From PNAI01 sp035501735 (GTDB lineage: Bacteria; Pseudomonadota; Alphaproteobacteria; Rhizobiales; Xanthobacteraceae), in NCBI GenBank assembly GCA_035501735.1, contig DATJVR010000064.1, positions 1-64,000 on the forward strand: DNA of 64,000 nucleotides. The letters are read 5' to 3'. Made by a program: the position numbers and the translations under genes. Numbering within the stretch: position 1 is the stretch's first letter; the number at the start of each line of letters is the position of its first letter. Below are positions 26,037 through 35,130 of the stretch, in pieces. Under the pieces are notes generated by a model, which saw only the letters and a program-made list of their open reading frames with translations, did not search any database and was not told the origin of the DNA.

Positions 26037-26399
26037 GTGGCTGAAGACCTATTCACCGAACGCTTGGCGAAGATTCGGGCGCGCTTTGCGACCAATCTTC
26101 CCGGCCGAATCGATGCCATCGACCGCGCGCTCCCGCAATTGTCCGGCGAGGGCGAATCCGTCATCGCGACGCTGGCCACGATCCATCGCAGCGCCCACGA
26201 GATGTGCGGCATAGCGCCCACCGTCGGCTTCGCCGCAACCGGCAAAGCGGCACGATGCGTTGAGCGAATTCTGCTCCAGCCGCTGCGTGACAAGCGCGGC
26301 TTGAGCGACAATGAGATCGCCAACGTACGTCACGAGCTTGCGGCCCTGCGCGCCGCAGCACAAGCCGATTTGCAAACAGACAGCACTGGCGCGGTGTAA
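26037..26399 (+). CDS. Histidine phosphotransfer (Hpt)-like protein 1
   Basis: 120-aa all-helical protein with a single Hpt-type core: ATIHRSAHEMCGIAPTVGF, in which His54 with the following small-residue turn matches the phosphorylated histidine of Hpt domains; His50 is the nearby alternative. GTG 26037 is chosen because GGGAGG precedes it by eight bases; the TTG at 26013 would include non-coding sequence. It is followed immediately, with a one-base overlap (TAATG), by a paralogue. Inferred role: phosphoryl shuttle between a kinase/receiver and the FixJ-like regulator. Confidence 0.75.
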   Translation: MAEDLFTERLAKIRARFATNLPGRIDAIDRALPQLSGEGESVIATLATIHRSAHEMCGIAPTVGFAATGKAARCVERILLQPLRDKRGLSDNEIANVRHELAALRAAAQADLQTDSTGAV

Positions 26400-26749
26400 T
26401 GATGGCTATTGTTCCATGCAGCGAGCGACTTGCGCGGGTGCGGCGCCGATTCGCTTCTTCGCTTGAGGACAGGATTCTCGATACCTACGCAGCGCTGCCG
26501 AAGCTCGCAGGCGAAGGCGCCGCCGTCATGGATATCATTGCACGGAGCTACCGGCGCATCCATGACATCGTCGGGGTCGGCCCCACTGTCGGATTCAGCG
26601 ACACCAGCCGCGCTGCGCGCGCGGTCGAAAATGTTTTACTGCCCGCGCAGTCAGCTGGACGCGGTCTCAATGCCGAAGAAATCGATCGGCTCAAAATTGC
26701 TTTGCAGGCTTTGCGGGAAGTCTCGCGGCGCGAAATGCACTCATTCTGA
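26399..26749 (+). CDS. Histidine phosphotransfer (Hpt)-like protein 2, tandem paralogue
   Basis: 116 aa, clearly homologous to the upstream protein along its whole length: both have ERLARVRRRF-type N-termini, ALP.L.GEG, and the core H-x3-G-x2-PTVGF-x2-T-x2-AAR. Predicted phospho-His is His55 in RRIHDIVGVGPTVGF. In the first copy the residue after the core is CGI; here VGV, so the histidine environment differs slightly. The start ATG overlaps the preceding stop. A third version of the same domain is fused to a receiver at 35.1-35.8 kb, all within one locus. Precedes the BcsB-like gene by 23 bases. Confidence 0.75.
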   Translation: MMAIVPCSERLARVRRRFASSLEDRILDTYAALPKLAGEGAAVMDIIARSYRRIHDIVGVGPTVGFSDTSRAARAVENVLLPAQSAGRGLNAEEIDRLKIALQALREVSRREMHSF

Positions 26750-26772
26750 ACGATCAAAATGGGCGGGGGATC

Positions 26773-28851
26773 ATGAAATCGATGCGTGCGCTGATTCTGC
26801 TTGCCGTTGCTCTAATGTTCATTTCAGCCGGGAACGCTTGGCCACAAACACGCCTGTCGGCGACTACTCCAGTTCAAAAGCCGACTCTGACAAGCACGAC
26901 CACACAGATGCAGCGCACCGCATTGGCAACGACACCAACCCATCCGGACAATCTGGTGGCCGCCGTAACGCTTGCGGATATCGGTTTCGTCAACGGTTTC
27001 CGCTTTGCCAATCTCGGCGGCCGCCGCGAAGTATTCGTGCCATTGCCGCAGGGCAAGGAAGTGACGTCGAGCGAGCTCGTGCTTGTCATCGATGACATCA
27101 GCGCGCATGAAGCACGCCGTAATCTTGAAGTTCTCGTCAATGATCGCAGCGCGATGGCGATCGCACTGGACGGCAAGAGCCAGGCCCGCACGATTCGCGT
27201 TCCGATCGCGAAGGCGAAAGATGGCTTCATCAAACTCTCTTTCATTTATTCCGGTGCCGCCACTCCCGATCGCTGCATCGACGTGCGCTACGTCGGCGAC
27301 AGTCTGACGATTCGTCCTGAGACCGCGATCGAAATCGATGTCGGCGCGGCCAATCCGCTTGATGTCACCACCACCGTGGCGCTCATGCCCCGCGATGTGG
27401 CCATTGTGCTGCCCAGCCGCCCTCTCGCCGAGTCGGAAATCGCCACCGCGCTGACCGTCGGCCGCACGCTTATCACATCCGGCCGCCGCATCCGTTTCCA
27501 GCAGAGTTTCGAATCGCTGCCCGAACTTGCCAAACGTAGCGATCCCAAACGCTGGACTCGCGGCATTGTCGTCATTGGCACGCTCGACGAGGTAAGCGGT
27601 TATATCGATGCACCTGTCGCACCGGTCGCAACCGTGGCGGGTCCGCCCACCGTCGGCACGCTTGCCGCGGTGCGGATCGGCGGCGCGCCGGCCTTGATCG
27701 TATCCGACGCCGTCGCCGGCCGGCTGTTAGCGAGCCCCTGGCTCAAGGCAACGCGCGGAGTGGCGGCAGCCTCCGTGGGCGATGCTGCGCCGACCCAGCT
27801 GAACACCGATCACGTCACATTCGACCAACTCGGCGTCGCCGCCGTACAGGCCGAGGTCTTTGGCCGTGCCGACCTCGCCACCGCAATCGACATGCGCCGG
27901 CTGCCGATGGGCATGCGCGCCTCGCGTCTATTGCTCGATCTAATGGTGGCTCCCGACGGCGACGGCGAGAAAGCGGTGGTGAGCGTGTTCGTCAACGAGC
28001 ACATGCTCGGCAGCACTGTGGCGGCGATTAACGAACCCACCCATCTGGATTTGCTTATTCCTGATGGCTTGATCGGGACCACCGCCAATGTCCGCGCCAT
28101 GGTGCAACGGCGCAGCGCGCAGGGCGATTGCCGATTCGAACCGCAGGGCTATCCCGCCCAAATACTCGGCTCGAGCGCTTTCATCATCACACCGGCCGAT
28201 AACCGCGCCGACGATTTCTCTGATCTTGCCACCCGCTGGTCGTCCGGCATCGAGGTTCTACTCCCGAGCAGTGCCGCTGAACGGCCGACGCAGATGGTCG
28301 GTCTCGTCTCCGGCGTACTCGCGTCGTTGTCGCACGAAAGCGCACCGGTCACGGTCAAGCTTACGGCGCCGGGCGCGGCTCCTGCCCCGACCGCTTCGTT
28401 TCTTGCGGTCAGCGAATTGCCGCCGATGGGCAGTTCGCCCAGAGTCCGTTTCGACCGTGGCCGAATCGTGGTGGCCGATCGTTCCGGCAAGACGCTCTTC
28501 GATCTGAGCGGCCATTCGTCGGGAGCGCTGGCGCAAGTTGTGACCGCTGGCTCCAATTCCGGTCTGTGGATCAGGTCTTTTGCGGCGAACGGCGCACTGC
28601 CCGAGCCGACCGATGTCAAGCTCGACCAAGGCGACGTCGCCTTCGTTGACGGCATCGGCGTCGCACTCACCATGTCGACCGAGCGCGACACGCTGGTCCG
28701 CGTCTCCTACCCCGAACAGGTATCGTGGCTCACCGTCGCCGAGCGGCTGCGCTTCTGGATCGTTGCCGGCCTGTGGCTGTTTGCCACCATGATCGTGTTG
28801 TTCGCACTCCAGCGCATGTTCCGCCGCAAGCCTGCCGGCGCGAACGAATAG
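26773..28851 (+). CDS. BcsB-like periplasmic subunit of a polysaccharide synthase
   Basis: 692-aa exported protein: signal peptide 1-24 (ILLAVALMFISAGNAWPQ), a large periplasmic part, and a C-terminal membrane helix (LRFWIVAGLWLFATMIVLFAL) ending in a positively charged cytoplasmic tail. Layout and motifs (LADIGFVNGFRFANLGGRREVFVPLP, ISAHEARRNLEVLVND, IDVRYVGDSLTI) match BcsB of cellulose and related synthases, which guides nascent polymer through the periplasm. It directly precedes the glycosyltransferase, as BcsB partners BcsA-type synthases. It is shorter and diverged from cellulose BcsB and there is no BcsA with PilZ here, so the polymer is probably not cellulose. Confidence 0.85.
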   Translation: MKSMRALILLAVALMFISAGNAWPQTRLSATTPVQKPTLTSTTTQMQRTALATTPTHPDNLVAAVTLADIGFVNGFRFANLGGRREVFVPLPQGKEVTSSELVLVIDDISAHEARRNLEVLVNDRSAMAIALDGKSQARTIRVPIAKAKDGFIKLSFIYSGAATPDRCIDVRYVGDSLTIRPETAIEIDVGAANPLDVTTTVALMPRDVAIVLPSRPLAESEIATALTVGRTLITSGRRIRFQQSFESLPELAKRSDPKRWTRGIVVIGTLDEVSGYIDAPVAPVATVAGPPTVGTLAAVRIGGAPALIVSDAVAGRLLASPWLKATRGVAAASVGDAAPTQLNTDHVTFDQLGVAAVQAEVFGRADLATAIDMRRLPMGMRASRLLLDLMVAPDGDGEKAVVSVFVNEHMLGSTVAAINEPTHLDLLIPDGLIGTTANVRAMVQRRSAQGDCRFEPQGYPAQILGSSAFIITPADNRADDFSDLATRWSSGIEVLLPSSAAERPTQMVGLVSGVLASLSHESAPVTVKLTAPGAAPAPTASFLAVSELPPMGSSPRVRFDRGRIVVADRSGKTLFDLSGHSSGALAQVVTAGSNSGLWIRSFAANGALPEPTDVKLDQGDVAFVDGIGVALTMSTERDTLVRVSYPEQVSWLTVAERLRFWIVAGLWLFATMIVLFALQRMFRRKPAGANE

Positions 28852-28858
28852 GTGCGCG

Positions 28859-30736
28859 ATGCCGCTTTCTCCCTCTGATCGCGCGCTTGGCGATCTTCTG
28901 GTCGGACGCCGCGTCATCACGCTGCCCCAGCTCGACGAGGCCGTTGATCTCGCCGAGACCTGGAACGTGCGGCTCGGTGACGCGCTGCTCTCACGCAACT
29001 GGATGGAACCCCGGCATTACTACGAGACCTATGCACGGAACTTCGATCTGCCGTTCGTCGATCTTGTGCGCGATCCGCCCGATCACGCGCTGTTGGTCTC
29101 GACCGAGACCGACATCTATGCGCTTCGCCTGACTTTACCGTGGCGCCGTCGCGAAGGCCGCCTCGTTATCGCCACGGCTGAACCCGGACCAGAGACGGTG
29201 TTGTTTGCCCGCCGGCGCTGGGGCACCGGCATCGAATTCGTGGTGGCATCGAAATTCGACATCATTTTCGCGATTCAAACCGCATTCGCGGACGCGCTCT
29301 CACATCATGCCGTATTCGAGTTGGCTAAGCTCGACCCGCATTTGTCCGCCCAACAAGTATTCACGACACCGCAGGTCATTGCGCTCTATCTCATGCTCAC
29401 GGCCTTCCTGGCCGGGCTTGCAATGACGCCAATCGCGACGCTGATCGCACTCAACATGATGATCAGCGTTCTCTATCTCGGCAATTTCCTCTTCAAGGGC
29501 ATTCTCGTCTCCGTTGGCGGCGGCCGTTCGGCGGCCGTTGACGAGACCATTGCCATCGAAGCACGCGCGCTGCGCCACGACGAACTGCCGGTGTTCACCG
29601 TGCTCGTCCCGATGTTCCGCGAAGCCCGCATGCTGCCGTCGATCGCGCGCGCGCTCCGCAAACTCGACTATCCGCTCGGCAAGCTCGACATCAAAATCGT
29701 GCTCGAGGCCGACGACCATGAAACAATCGAGGCCGCCCGTATGCTCGGCCTCGAGGGTGTGTTCGAGATCATCGTGGTGCCGCCGTCGAAACCGCAAACC
29801 AAGCCGAAGGCCTGCAATTTCGCGCTTCGCTTCGCGCGCGGCGAATATCTCGTGATCTACGACGCCGAGGACCGTCCCGAGCCCGATCAACTGCGCAAGG
29901 TCGTTGCGACATTCCGCCGAGCGCCACCCAACACCGCGTGCCTGCAATGCCGTCTCAACTACTACAACGTCAACGAGAACTGGCTCACGCGCATGTTCAC
30001 GCTCGACTATTCGCTCTGGTTCGATCAGGTGCTTCCCGGCCTAGAGCGCTTGAGGATTCCGATTCCGCTCGGCGGCACCTCGAACCATTTCAAGATCGCC
30101 GTACTGCGTGAGCTGCACGGCTGGGACCCGTTCAATGTCACCGAAGATGCCGATCTCGGCATGCGGCTCGGCCAGAAGGGGTACCGCGTGGGCGTGGTCG
30201 ACTCCACGACCTTCGAAGAGGCGAGTTGCCGTACCGGCCAGTGGATCCGCCAGCGTTCTCGCTGGATGAAGGGTTACATGCAAACCCTGCTCGTCCATAT
30301 GCGCCATCCCTTGCGCCTCATGCGCGTGGCCGGACCGCTCGGCTTTCTCGGATTCGTATTCTTCATCGGCGGCACGGTTCTCGCCGGCCTCGTCAATCCG
30401 ATATTCTGGATGCTCTATTTCGTGTGGTTGATCGCGGCGGCCACGGGCTTCGATCCGATATTCCCCCAGACGCTGCTGTTCATCAGCCTGTTCAATCTGC
30501 TCGCCGGCAACGGCGCCTTCACCTACCTGAGCATGCTGGCGCCCATCCAGCGCGGATGGCTTGGACTCATCCCCTACAGCCTCACCGTCTTCGGCTATTG
30601 GGTGCTGATTTCGATCGCGGCCTACAAGGGCCTCTGGCAGCTCCTGCGCGATCCATTCTTTTGGGAGAAAACCACCCACGGCATCTCGCGACATCCCGCC
30701 GCGCAACACGAAATACCCCAGGAGGCCGCGACGTGA
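28859..30736 (+). CDS. MshEN-GT2 membrane glycosyltransferase (XagB/NfrB-type)
   Basis: 625-aa inner-membrane polysaccharide synthase. Residues 1-150 resemble the MshEN/GSPII_E_N domain, a known c-di-GMP-binding module: two tandem copies of an LGD-LL-type repeat (ALGDLLVGRRVITLPQLDEA and RLGDALLSRNWMEPRHYYET). Two membrane helices at about 180-220 lead to the GT2 catalytic domain: DAED at 334, TEDADLG at about 427 and QRSRW at about 464, the canonical D, DxD, TED and QxxRW set of processive synthases. Four to five more helices follow. The family includes Xanthomonas XagB and E. coli NfrB. It is seven bases after the BcsB-like gene and overlaps the next gene by one base. Confidence 0.88.
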   Translation: MPLSPSDRALGDLLVGRRVITLPQLDEAVDLAETWNVRLGDALLSRNWMEPRHYYETYARNFDLPFVDLVRDPPDHALLVSTETDIYALRLTLPWRRREGRLVIATAEPGPETVLFARRRWGTGIEFVVASKFDIIFAIQTAFADALSHHAVFELAKLDPHLSAQQVFTTPQVIALYLMLTAFLAGLAMTPIATLIALNMMISVLYLGNFLFKGILVSVGGGRSAAVDETIAIEARALRHDELPVFTVLVPMFREARMLPSIARALRKLDYPLGKLDIKIVLEADDHETIEAARMLGLEGVFEIIVVPPSKPQTKPKACNFALRFARGEYLVIYDAEDRPEPDQLRKVVATFRRAPPNTACLQCRLNYYNVNENWLTRMFTLDYSLWFDQVLPGLERLRIPIPLGGTSNHFKIAVLRELHGWDPFNVTEDADLGMRLGQKGYRVGVVDSTTFEEASCRTGQWIRQRSRWMKGYMQTLLVHMRHPLRLMRVAGPLGFLGFVFFIGGTVLAGLVNPIFWMLYFVWLIAAATGFDPIFPQTLLFISLFNLLAGNGAFTYLSMLAPIQRGWLGLIPYSLTVFGYWVLISIAAYKGLWQLLRDPFFWEKTTHGISRHPAAQHEIPQEAAT

Positions 30737-32214
30737 TGCGCGCCCTCCCCAGCGGACTAGCCGTATCATTGTCCTTCGTGACCGCGCTGGTCTTGGCCGC
30801 GGTTGCCATCCAGAAAGGCTTGGTCACCGACGATGCAGTGCGGCTTTGGGCCGGAGCGACTTCCGCCGGCACCGGTGATCTTTCGATCGGGCGCATTGTC
30901 GCGGCCTATCCGACGATTCCATTCCTTTCGACCACGCTGGTGGCACTGCTCACGCCCGACAGCACACCCGCGCCCATTATCGTCGCGTCAGCCGTTTTCG
31001 CGGCGATAACCGGCTTCTGGTTTGTCCGGTTTCTCACTGTGGGATTACCACTCTGGGCAGCGGTCTTATCCACGATACTGATCGCTTTCCACCCCATGAT
31101 GCTGCGTGCCGTCATCGGCGGTCCCGCCGACGTATTCCTCGCACTCTTCTTGTTCATGATTGCAAGCGCGCTCTTTGACCTGCGCGCGCGCAGCACGACG
31201 CCCGAAGTGATGATGGTCGGGCTTTCGCTATTCGCGCTGGCGTTCTCGCATCCGATCGGCGCAGCCATCGCATTCGCCATGGTGCCGCTGCTTGTCCTCG
31301 CGGTTCATCCAATGCTCGTTGCAAACTCTTCGCTCAACATCCTGATAGCGCTGTTGTTCCCGACGATCTTCGGCATCTTCGCTTTTGTCTATGTGTCTTG
31401 GATTTTCCCCGGCGCAGGCTGGAGCTATTTCGCGGCTCCCGCCGAGAGCCTGTCGCATTGGGCGGTGGGCATCGCTCATCTTATTGGCGACAACTTGAGC
31501 GGTGGGCTGACGGTCGACGCAAGCTTGGCCACCGGCGCCGCCCTCGTCCTCGGTGCCCCCGTTGCGATTGTCGCGTTTTCCTGGGTCATTCGCAGGCGCC
31601 CCTTGATCGCCCCGGCGCTCGTGTTCGCCTCAGCCTTGATTGTTGCGGCCGCGAGCACCGTCGCGACCGGCCTGTTCGGCGACCCTTCGGCGCTTGCAGT
31701 CGCCTCACCTGTGCTTGCAGCCATCGCGATGATTCGCGTGCCGACTGTCTCCCAGCGCCTCAGCGTCATCTTGCCGCTGCTCGCACTCGGATGGATAGGC
31801 GGCTTAATCAGTCTTGCGCTGATCGATCCAGCCACCACGACACGCTTGACGGCGCTGGTCGAAAGCCGCGGCGGCGATAGCGAACGCATCGATACCCTTG
31901 CCGCCGGCGGCGCCATGGTCGGCCGCGATGGCATTCTCGTCGATAGTCAGAATGCGCCAGCGATCGTGGTTGGCCGCGGCAGCGCGCGCGGCGTGTTTGC
32001 GCCTTCAAGCGAGCCGTTCGCGCTCGCACTGCTACTCGCGCGTCTTGATGCACCCTTCGTTGCCGTACCGGATCCGCAGAGCATGATCGGAATAAGCGAT
32101 CGATTGAACAAGGCGTTTCCTACGCTCTATCGCGAAGGCGCTGCTGGTTATCGCGTCATATACCAAAACATGACTTGGAAAATGTTTGAGCGCATCCCGG
32201 ATAAGAAAGATTAA
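30736..32214 (+). CDS. Polytopic membrane protein of the polysaccharide locus
   Basis: 492 aa with about ten to eleven hydrophobic segments through residue ~370 and a soluble C-terminal domain of about 120 residues (LVESRGGDSERIDTLAAGGA to the end). The topology resembles GT-C fold glycosyltransferases such as the GT39/ArnT group, but I see no diagnostic first-loop acidic motif, so function is open; a Wzy-like or transfer role is possible. ATG 30736 overlaps the TGA of the glycosyltransferase (TGATG), and AGGAGG lies upstream, so it is translationally coupled and should work with the synthase. Confidence 0.75.
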   Translation: MRALPSGLAVSLSFVTALVLAAVAIQKGLVTDDAVRLWAGATSAGTGDLSIGRIVAAYPTIPFLSTTLVALLTPDSTPAPIIVASAVFAAITGFWFVRFLTVGLPLWAAVLSTILIAFHPMMLRAVIGGPADVFLALFLFMIASALFDLRARSTTPEVMMVGLSLFALAFSHPIGAAIAFAMVPLLVLAVHPMLVANSSLNILIALLFPTIFGIFAFVYVSWIFPGAGWSYFAAPAESLSHWAVGIAHLIGDNLSGGLTVDASLATGAALVLGAPVAIVAFSWVIRRRPLIAPALVFASALIVAAASTVATGLFGDPSALAVASPVLAAIAMIRVPTVSQRLSVILPLLALGWIGGLISLALIDPATTTRLTALVESRGGDSERIDTLAAGGAMVGRDGILVDSQNAPAIVVGRGSARGVFAPSSEPFALALLLARLDAPFVAVPDPQSMIGISDRLNKAFPTLYREGAAGYRVIYQNMTWKMFERIPDKKD

Positions 32215-32273
32215 GCGCACGCGAACTACTGTGAACCATATCGTGGACACTAAGTAAAAATACGGAGGCACCC

Positions 32274-33239
32274 GTGCGAATACTCATTGTCGATGACGCC
32301 GAGGATTCACGTGAACTGACCGAAGCGGCGCTCTTGTCCGCCGGCTACGACGACATCGTCACCGCAGCTTCGGGCTGGGAAGCGCTGAAGATTCTCGACG
32401 TCGGTGGCCCAAGCGACAAACAGCCGAATGTCGATCTGGTGCTGCTCGACATCGTGATGCCGGAGATCGACGGCATCGAATGCTGCGCGCGTATTCGCAA
32501 CGATGCCCGTTATACCGATATCCCCATCATCATGGTCACGACGTTGGATGACATGGACAGCCTGGCGAATGCCTTTGTCGCCGGCGCCACCGACTACATC
32601 ACCAAGCCCATCAATCGAACCGAGCTCGTCGCCCGCGTCCGCGCGGCCCTCAAGCTCAAGGCGGAGCTCGACCGGCGGCAAGCGCGCGAGCACGAGTTGC
32701 TGACATTTCTTTCGAATTGGGGCGACCGCCGCGCCGATATCTGGATCGACGAAGCCACCGGCCTGTTCGTCGGCGAGGTCGCGGAGGCCTATCTCACCGC
32801 CGCGACCAAGCACCGGACCGATGACACGATTTCGGTGCTCGCGCTCTCGCTCGACCGCTTCGAGGTCTACAAAGCCGCTCATGGAACGGATGCCTCGCAG
32901 AGCGCGCTCGCCCAAATCGCGCAGGCGATCCGCAGACTGGCCGCGACCGTGGGAATTGTCGCCGCAGCCTATCGCAACGGAACGATCGTGGTGATCGCGC
33001 CGGACTACGCCGCGAACGCGGCCCGCATGCTCGGCGATTCGCTATGCAGCACCGTGTCGAAACTTCGCCTGCAAAATTCAGAATCGATTGTCTCTGACCA
33101 TCTGACCGCGAGCGTCGCCGCGATCACCGGAAAAGTCCGTAGCGCGATCGATCGCGTCCATCTGCTCACGTTGGCAATTTCCAAAGTGCAAGAAGTCGCA
33201 GCCGCGGGAGGCAATCGCGTGTTGGCTCTCGCGATCTGA
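32274..33239 (+). CDS. Response regulator with degenerate GGDEF domain
   Basis: 321 aa. Receiver 1-125 with DDAE pocket, phospho-acceptor Asp59 (LLDIVMPEIDG), Thr and Lys (TKPIN). The linker and C-terminal domain (about 155-321) have the outline of a diguanylate cyclase: DEATGLFVGEVAEAYL corresponds to the usual D-x-LTGLxNR start, but the active loop GG(D/E)EF is replaced by RNGTIVVI, so cyclase activity is not expected. It may bind GTP or c-di-GMP, or act as a protein-interaction output. The GTG start has CGGAGG upstream. It lies 59 bases after the membrane protein and 44 before the outer-membrane protein gene, in the same transcription direction. Confidence 0.85.
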   Translation: MRILIVDDAEDSRELTEAALLSAGYDDIVTAASGWEALKILDVGGPSDKQPNVDLVLLDIVMPEIDGIECCARIRNDARYTDIPIIMVTTLDDMDSLANAFVAGATDYITKPINRTELVARVRAALKLKAELDRRQAREHELLTFLSNWGDRRADIWIDEATGLFVGEVAEAYLTAATKHRTDDTISVLALSLDRFEVYKAAHGTDASQSALAQIAQAIRRLAATVGIVAAAYRNGTIVVIAPDYAANAARMLGDSLCSTVSKLRLQNSESIVSDHLTASVAAITGKVRSAIDRVHLLTLAISKVQEVAAAGGNRVLALAI

Positions 33240-33283
33240 CGATGGCCGCAAGGCCGAAACAATAGCCTTTGTGCTTGTGGAGT

Positions 33284-34084
33284 ATGCGTGTGTTGAAGGT
33301 CGGAACCTGCGGCGTGTTTCTTGCTGCCTTCGCGGCTCCGTCACCGACAAACGCCGGCGCCTGGACCCAACCGGAAGGCGGCGGCCAAGCGATCGTAACG
33401 GCGACGACGAGCAGTGCAGTCCGCGCATTTGATCGATCCGGGATGTCGAATGTCCCGACTTACAATAAATACGAGCTGCAAGGTCTGTTCGAATACGGCA
33501 TTACCAGCCGTTTCACATTCATATTCTCGCCGAGCCTGCAACACGTCGATATCGGTGCTCCGACCAATTCAAGCCGTACCGGTCTCGGTTACACCGAAGT
33601 AGGCGGCCGCTACAAACTATGGGAAAACGAATCATGGGTTGTGTCCGGACAGGCGACGGTCCGCGTCCCGGGCACGAGCGATAACGCCAACCCCGCGGCC
33701 GTTGGCTACACCGGCTACGAATACGACGTGCGCGGTTTGCTCGGCCGCGGCTTCACGCTCGGCAGCATGCCGGCATTTTTCGACCTGGAACTCGCCCAGC
33801 GCTTCCGCGACAACGGCTATCCGAGCGAATTCCGCACCGATTTCACGTTTGGGATTCGGCCCCTGCCGCGCTGGCTTGTTCTTACGCAATTCTTCAACGT
33901 ATTTTCCGAAGGCACCGGCGGGCCATTGTCGCCGACCAGCTATGAGTACTACAAATTTCAGCTCAGCGGGGTCTACTCGATCACGACGTCGCTCGCGCTG
34001 CAGGCCGGTGCCTTCACCACCTATGCGGGCCGCAACGCGCTTCAGGAAAACGGCGGCATCATTGGACTGTGGTATAAGTTCTAG
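33284..34084 (+). CDS. XagA-like outer-membrane beta-barrel protein
   Basis: 266 aa with a signal peptide (GVFLAAFAAPSPTNAGA) and alternating hydrophobic strands ending in aromatic residues (LQENGGIIGLWYKF), typical of an outer-membrane barrel. The pattern GAWTQPEGGGQAIVTAT at the mature N-terminus is characteristic of XagA, the companion of XagB in Xanthomonas adhesive polysaccharide production. It would form or support the outer-membrane exit for the polymer. The start is uncertain (ATG 33284 or GTG 33290). Its TAG stop shares a CTAG palindrome with the opposite-strand glycoside hydrolase. Confidence 0.8.
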   Translation: MRVLKVGTCGVFLAAFAAPSPTNAGAWTQPEGGGQAIVTATTSSAVRAFDRSGMSNVPTYNKYELQGLFEYGITSRFTFIFSPSLQHVDIGAPTNSSRTGLGYTEVGGRYKLWENESWVVSGQATVRVPGTSDNANPAAVGYTGYEYDVRGLLGRGFTLGSMPAFFDLELAQRFRDNGYPSEFRTDFTFGIRPLPRWLVLTQFFNVFSEGTGGPLSPTSYEYYKFQLSGVYSITTSLALQAGAFTTYAGRNALQENGGIIGLWYKF

Positions 34085-35100
34085 TCAGCGTCGCATCGCA
34101 GCAACCACGCACACGCCAGTACGCGTTCGGCCGGCTTGTTCTGCACGGTGAAATCCGTATCGGTTTTTCCGCCGGCATTGGGATCGGTAAACCAGCGCCA
34201 CACCAGAACGCCGCGGATCGAAGGTCGGTCGAGGCTCTTCAACCAATCGGAAAGCACGTCCGCCTGCAGAGCGAGGTCCGTTTCCGCTTCTCGTTCCTCC
34301 GCGCTTTCCCACGGCGCGGCAGCAGCCCCTTGCGCCGAGCGAATGCCGATTTCGCCCACGACCACCGGCTTGCCGGTACGCACGGCAAGAGCGTCAAGCC
34401 GATCAACGATCCCGCGCATGATCGCCAGACGGAAGGAGCGATCGCCATCGTTGCCGAGCGGTGGGTAGAGCGTCACGCCGATGGCATCGAGCCGATCCCA
34501 GAACGGCACTCGCTCAGCTTCTTCGACATTATGCGCCGCATAGACCAGCTCACCGGGAAAATTGACCCGCACGGCATCGATGACGCTCGCCCATTCCGCA
34601 CGTTCGATTGTCCTGCTCAATTCGGTGCCGACGCAAAACACATCGGCCCTCTCTTCGGCAGCCACCCGGGCCAGCCGGACGAGCTGCGCGCGATAGCGTG
34701 CAAACCAGGCATGCCAGTCGCCGTCCGCGCCAAGCGTGATCGCACCCGCCCAGCTTCCATCCACCCAGACCTGCGGTTTGACGATGGTGGCAAGACCGAG
34801 CCTGCGCGCCTCCCGAATTGCCTGCCTCAATCCGGCATCATCCATGTCGGAACCACGGACGATATCGGCGCTCGTCGGCGTGGCCTGCCAAAGGAAGGGC
34901 ACGATGGCGATCGCTGATGCGCCGACCTTCTTTGCCAAAGTCAGAGATTGTCTTGCCGACGCGCTGCCGAAAGGATGACCGGGAGAAACAATGATGTTGA
35001 ACCCATCCAGGCGCCGGTCCGTTCTCGCGATCGAGGCGACCAACGCCACCGCCATCAGCACAACAGTCATGCCGAAAAGGCGTCGTCTTCGGCGATACAT
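34081..35100 (-). CDS. Membrane-anchored glycoside hydrolase, GH113-like TIM barrel
   Basis: 339 aa: arginine-rich N-terminus plus one hydrophobic helix (MTVVLMAVALVASI) as a membrane anchor, then a periplasmic TIM barrel. Predicted catalytic acids: Glu160 in VFCVGTELSRT (acid/base) and Glu250 in VVVGEIGIRS (nucleophile), the spacing of clan A enzymes such as beta-mannanase family GH113. Many secreted polysaccharide systems encode such a hydrolase to trim or release polymer, so its place in the glycosyltransferase locus fits. ATG 35100 is chosen over TTG 35127. Converges on the XagA-like gene with a 4-base overlap of stops. Confidence 0.8.
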   Translation of the reverse strand: MYRRRRRLFGMTVVLMAVALVASIARTDRRLDGFNIIVSPGHPFGSASARQSLTLAKKVGASAIAIVPFLWQATPTSADIVRGSDMDDAGLRQAIREARRLGLATIVKPQVWVDGSWAGAITLGADGDWHAWFARYRAQLVRLARVAAEERADVFCVGTELSRTIERAEWASVIDAVRVNFPGELVYAAHNVEEAERVPFWDRLDAIGVTLYPPLGNDGDRSFRLAIMRGIVDRLDALAVRTGKPVVVGEIGIRSAQGAAAAPWESAEEREAETDLALQADVLSDWLKSLDRPSIRGVLVWRWFTDPNAGGKTDTDFTVQNKPAERVLACAWLLRCDAD

Positions 35101-35130
35101 CGACGGACCTGAAATCTTGACCGACAAGAC

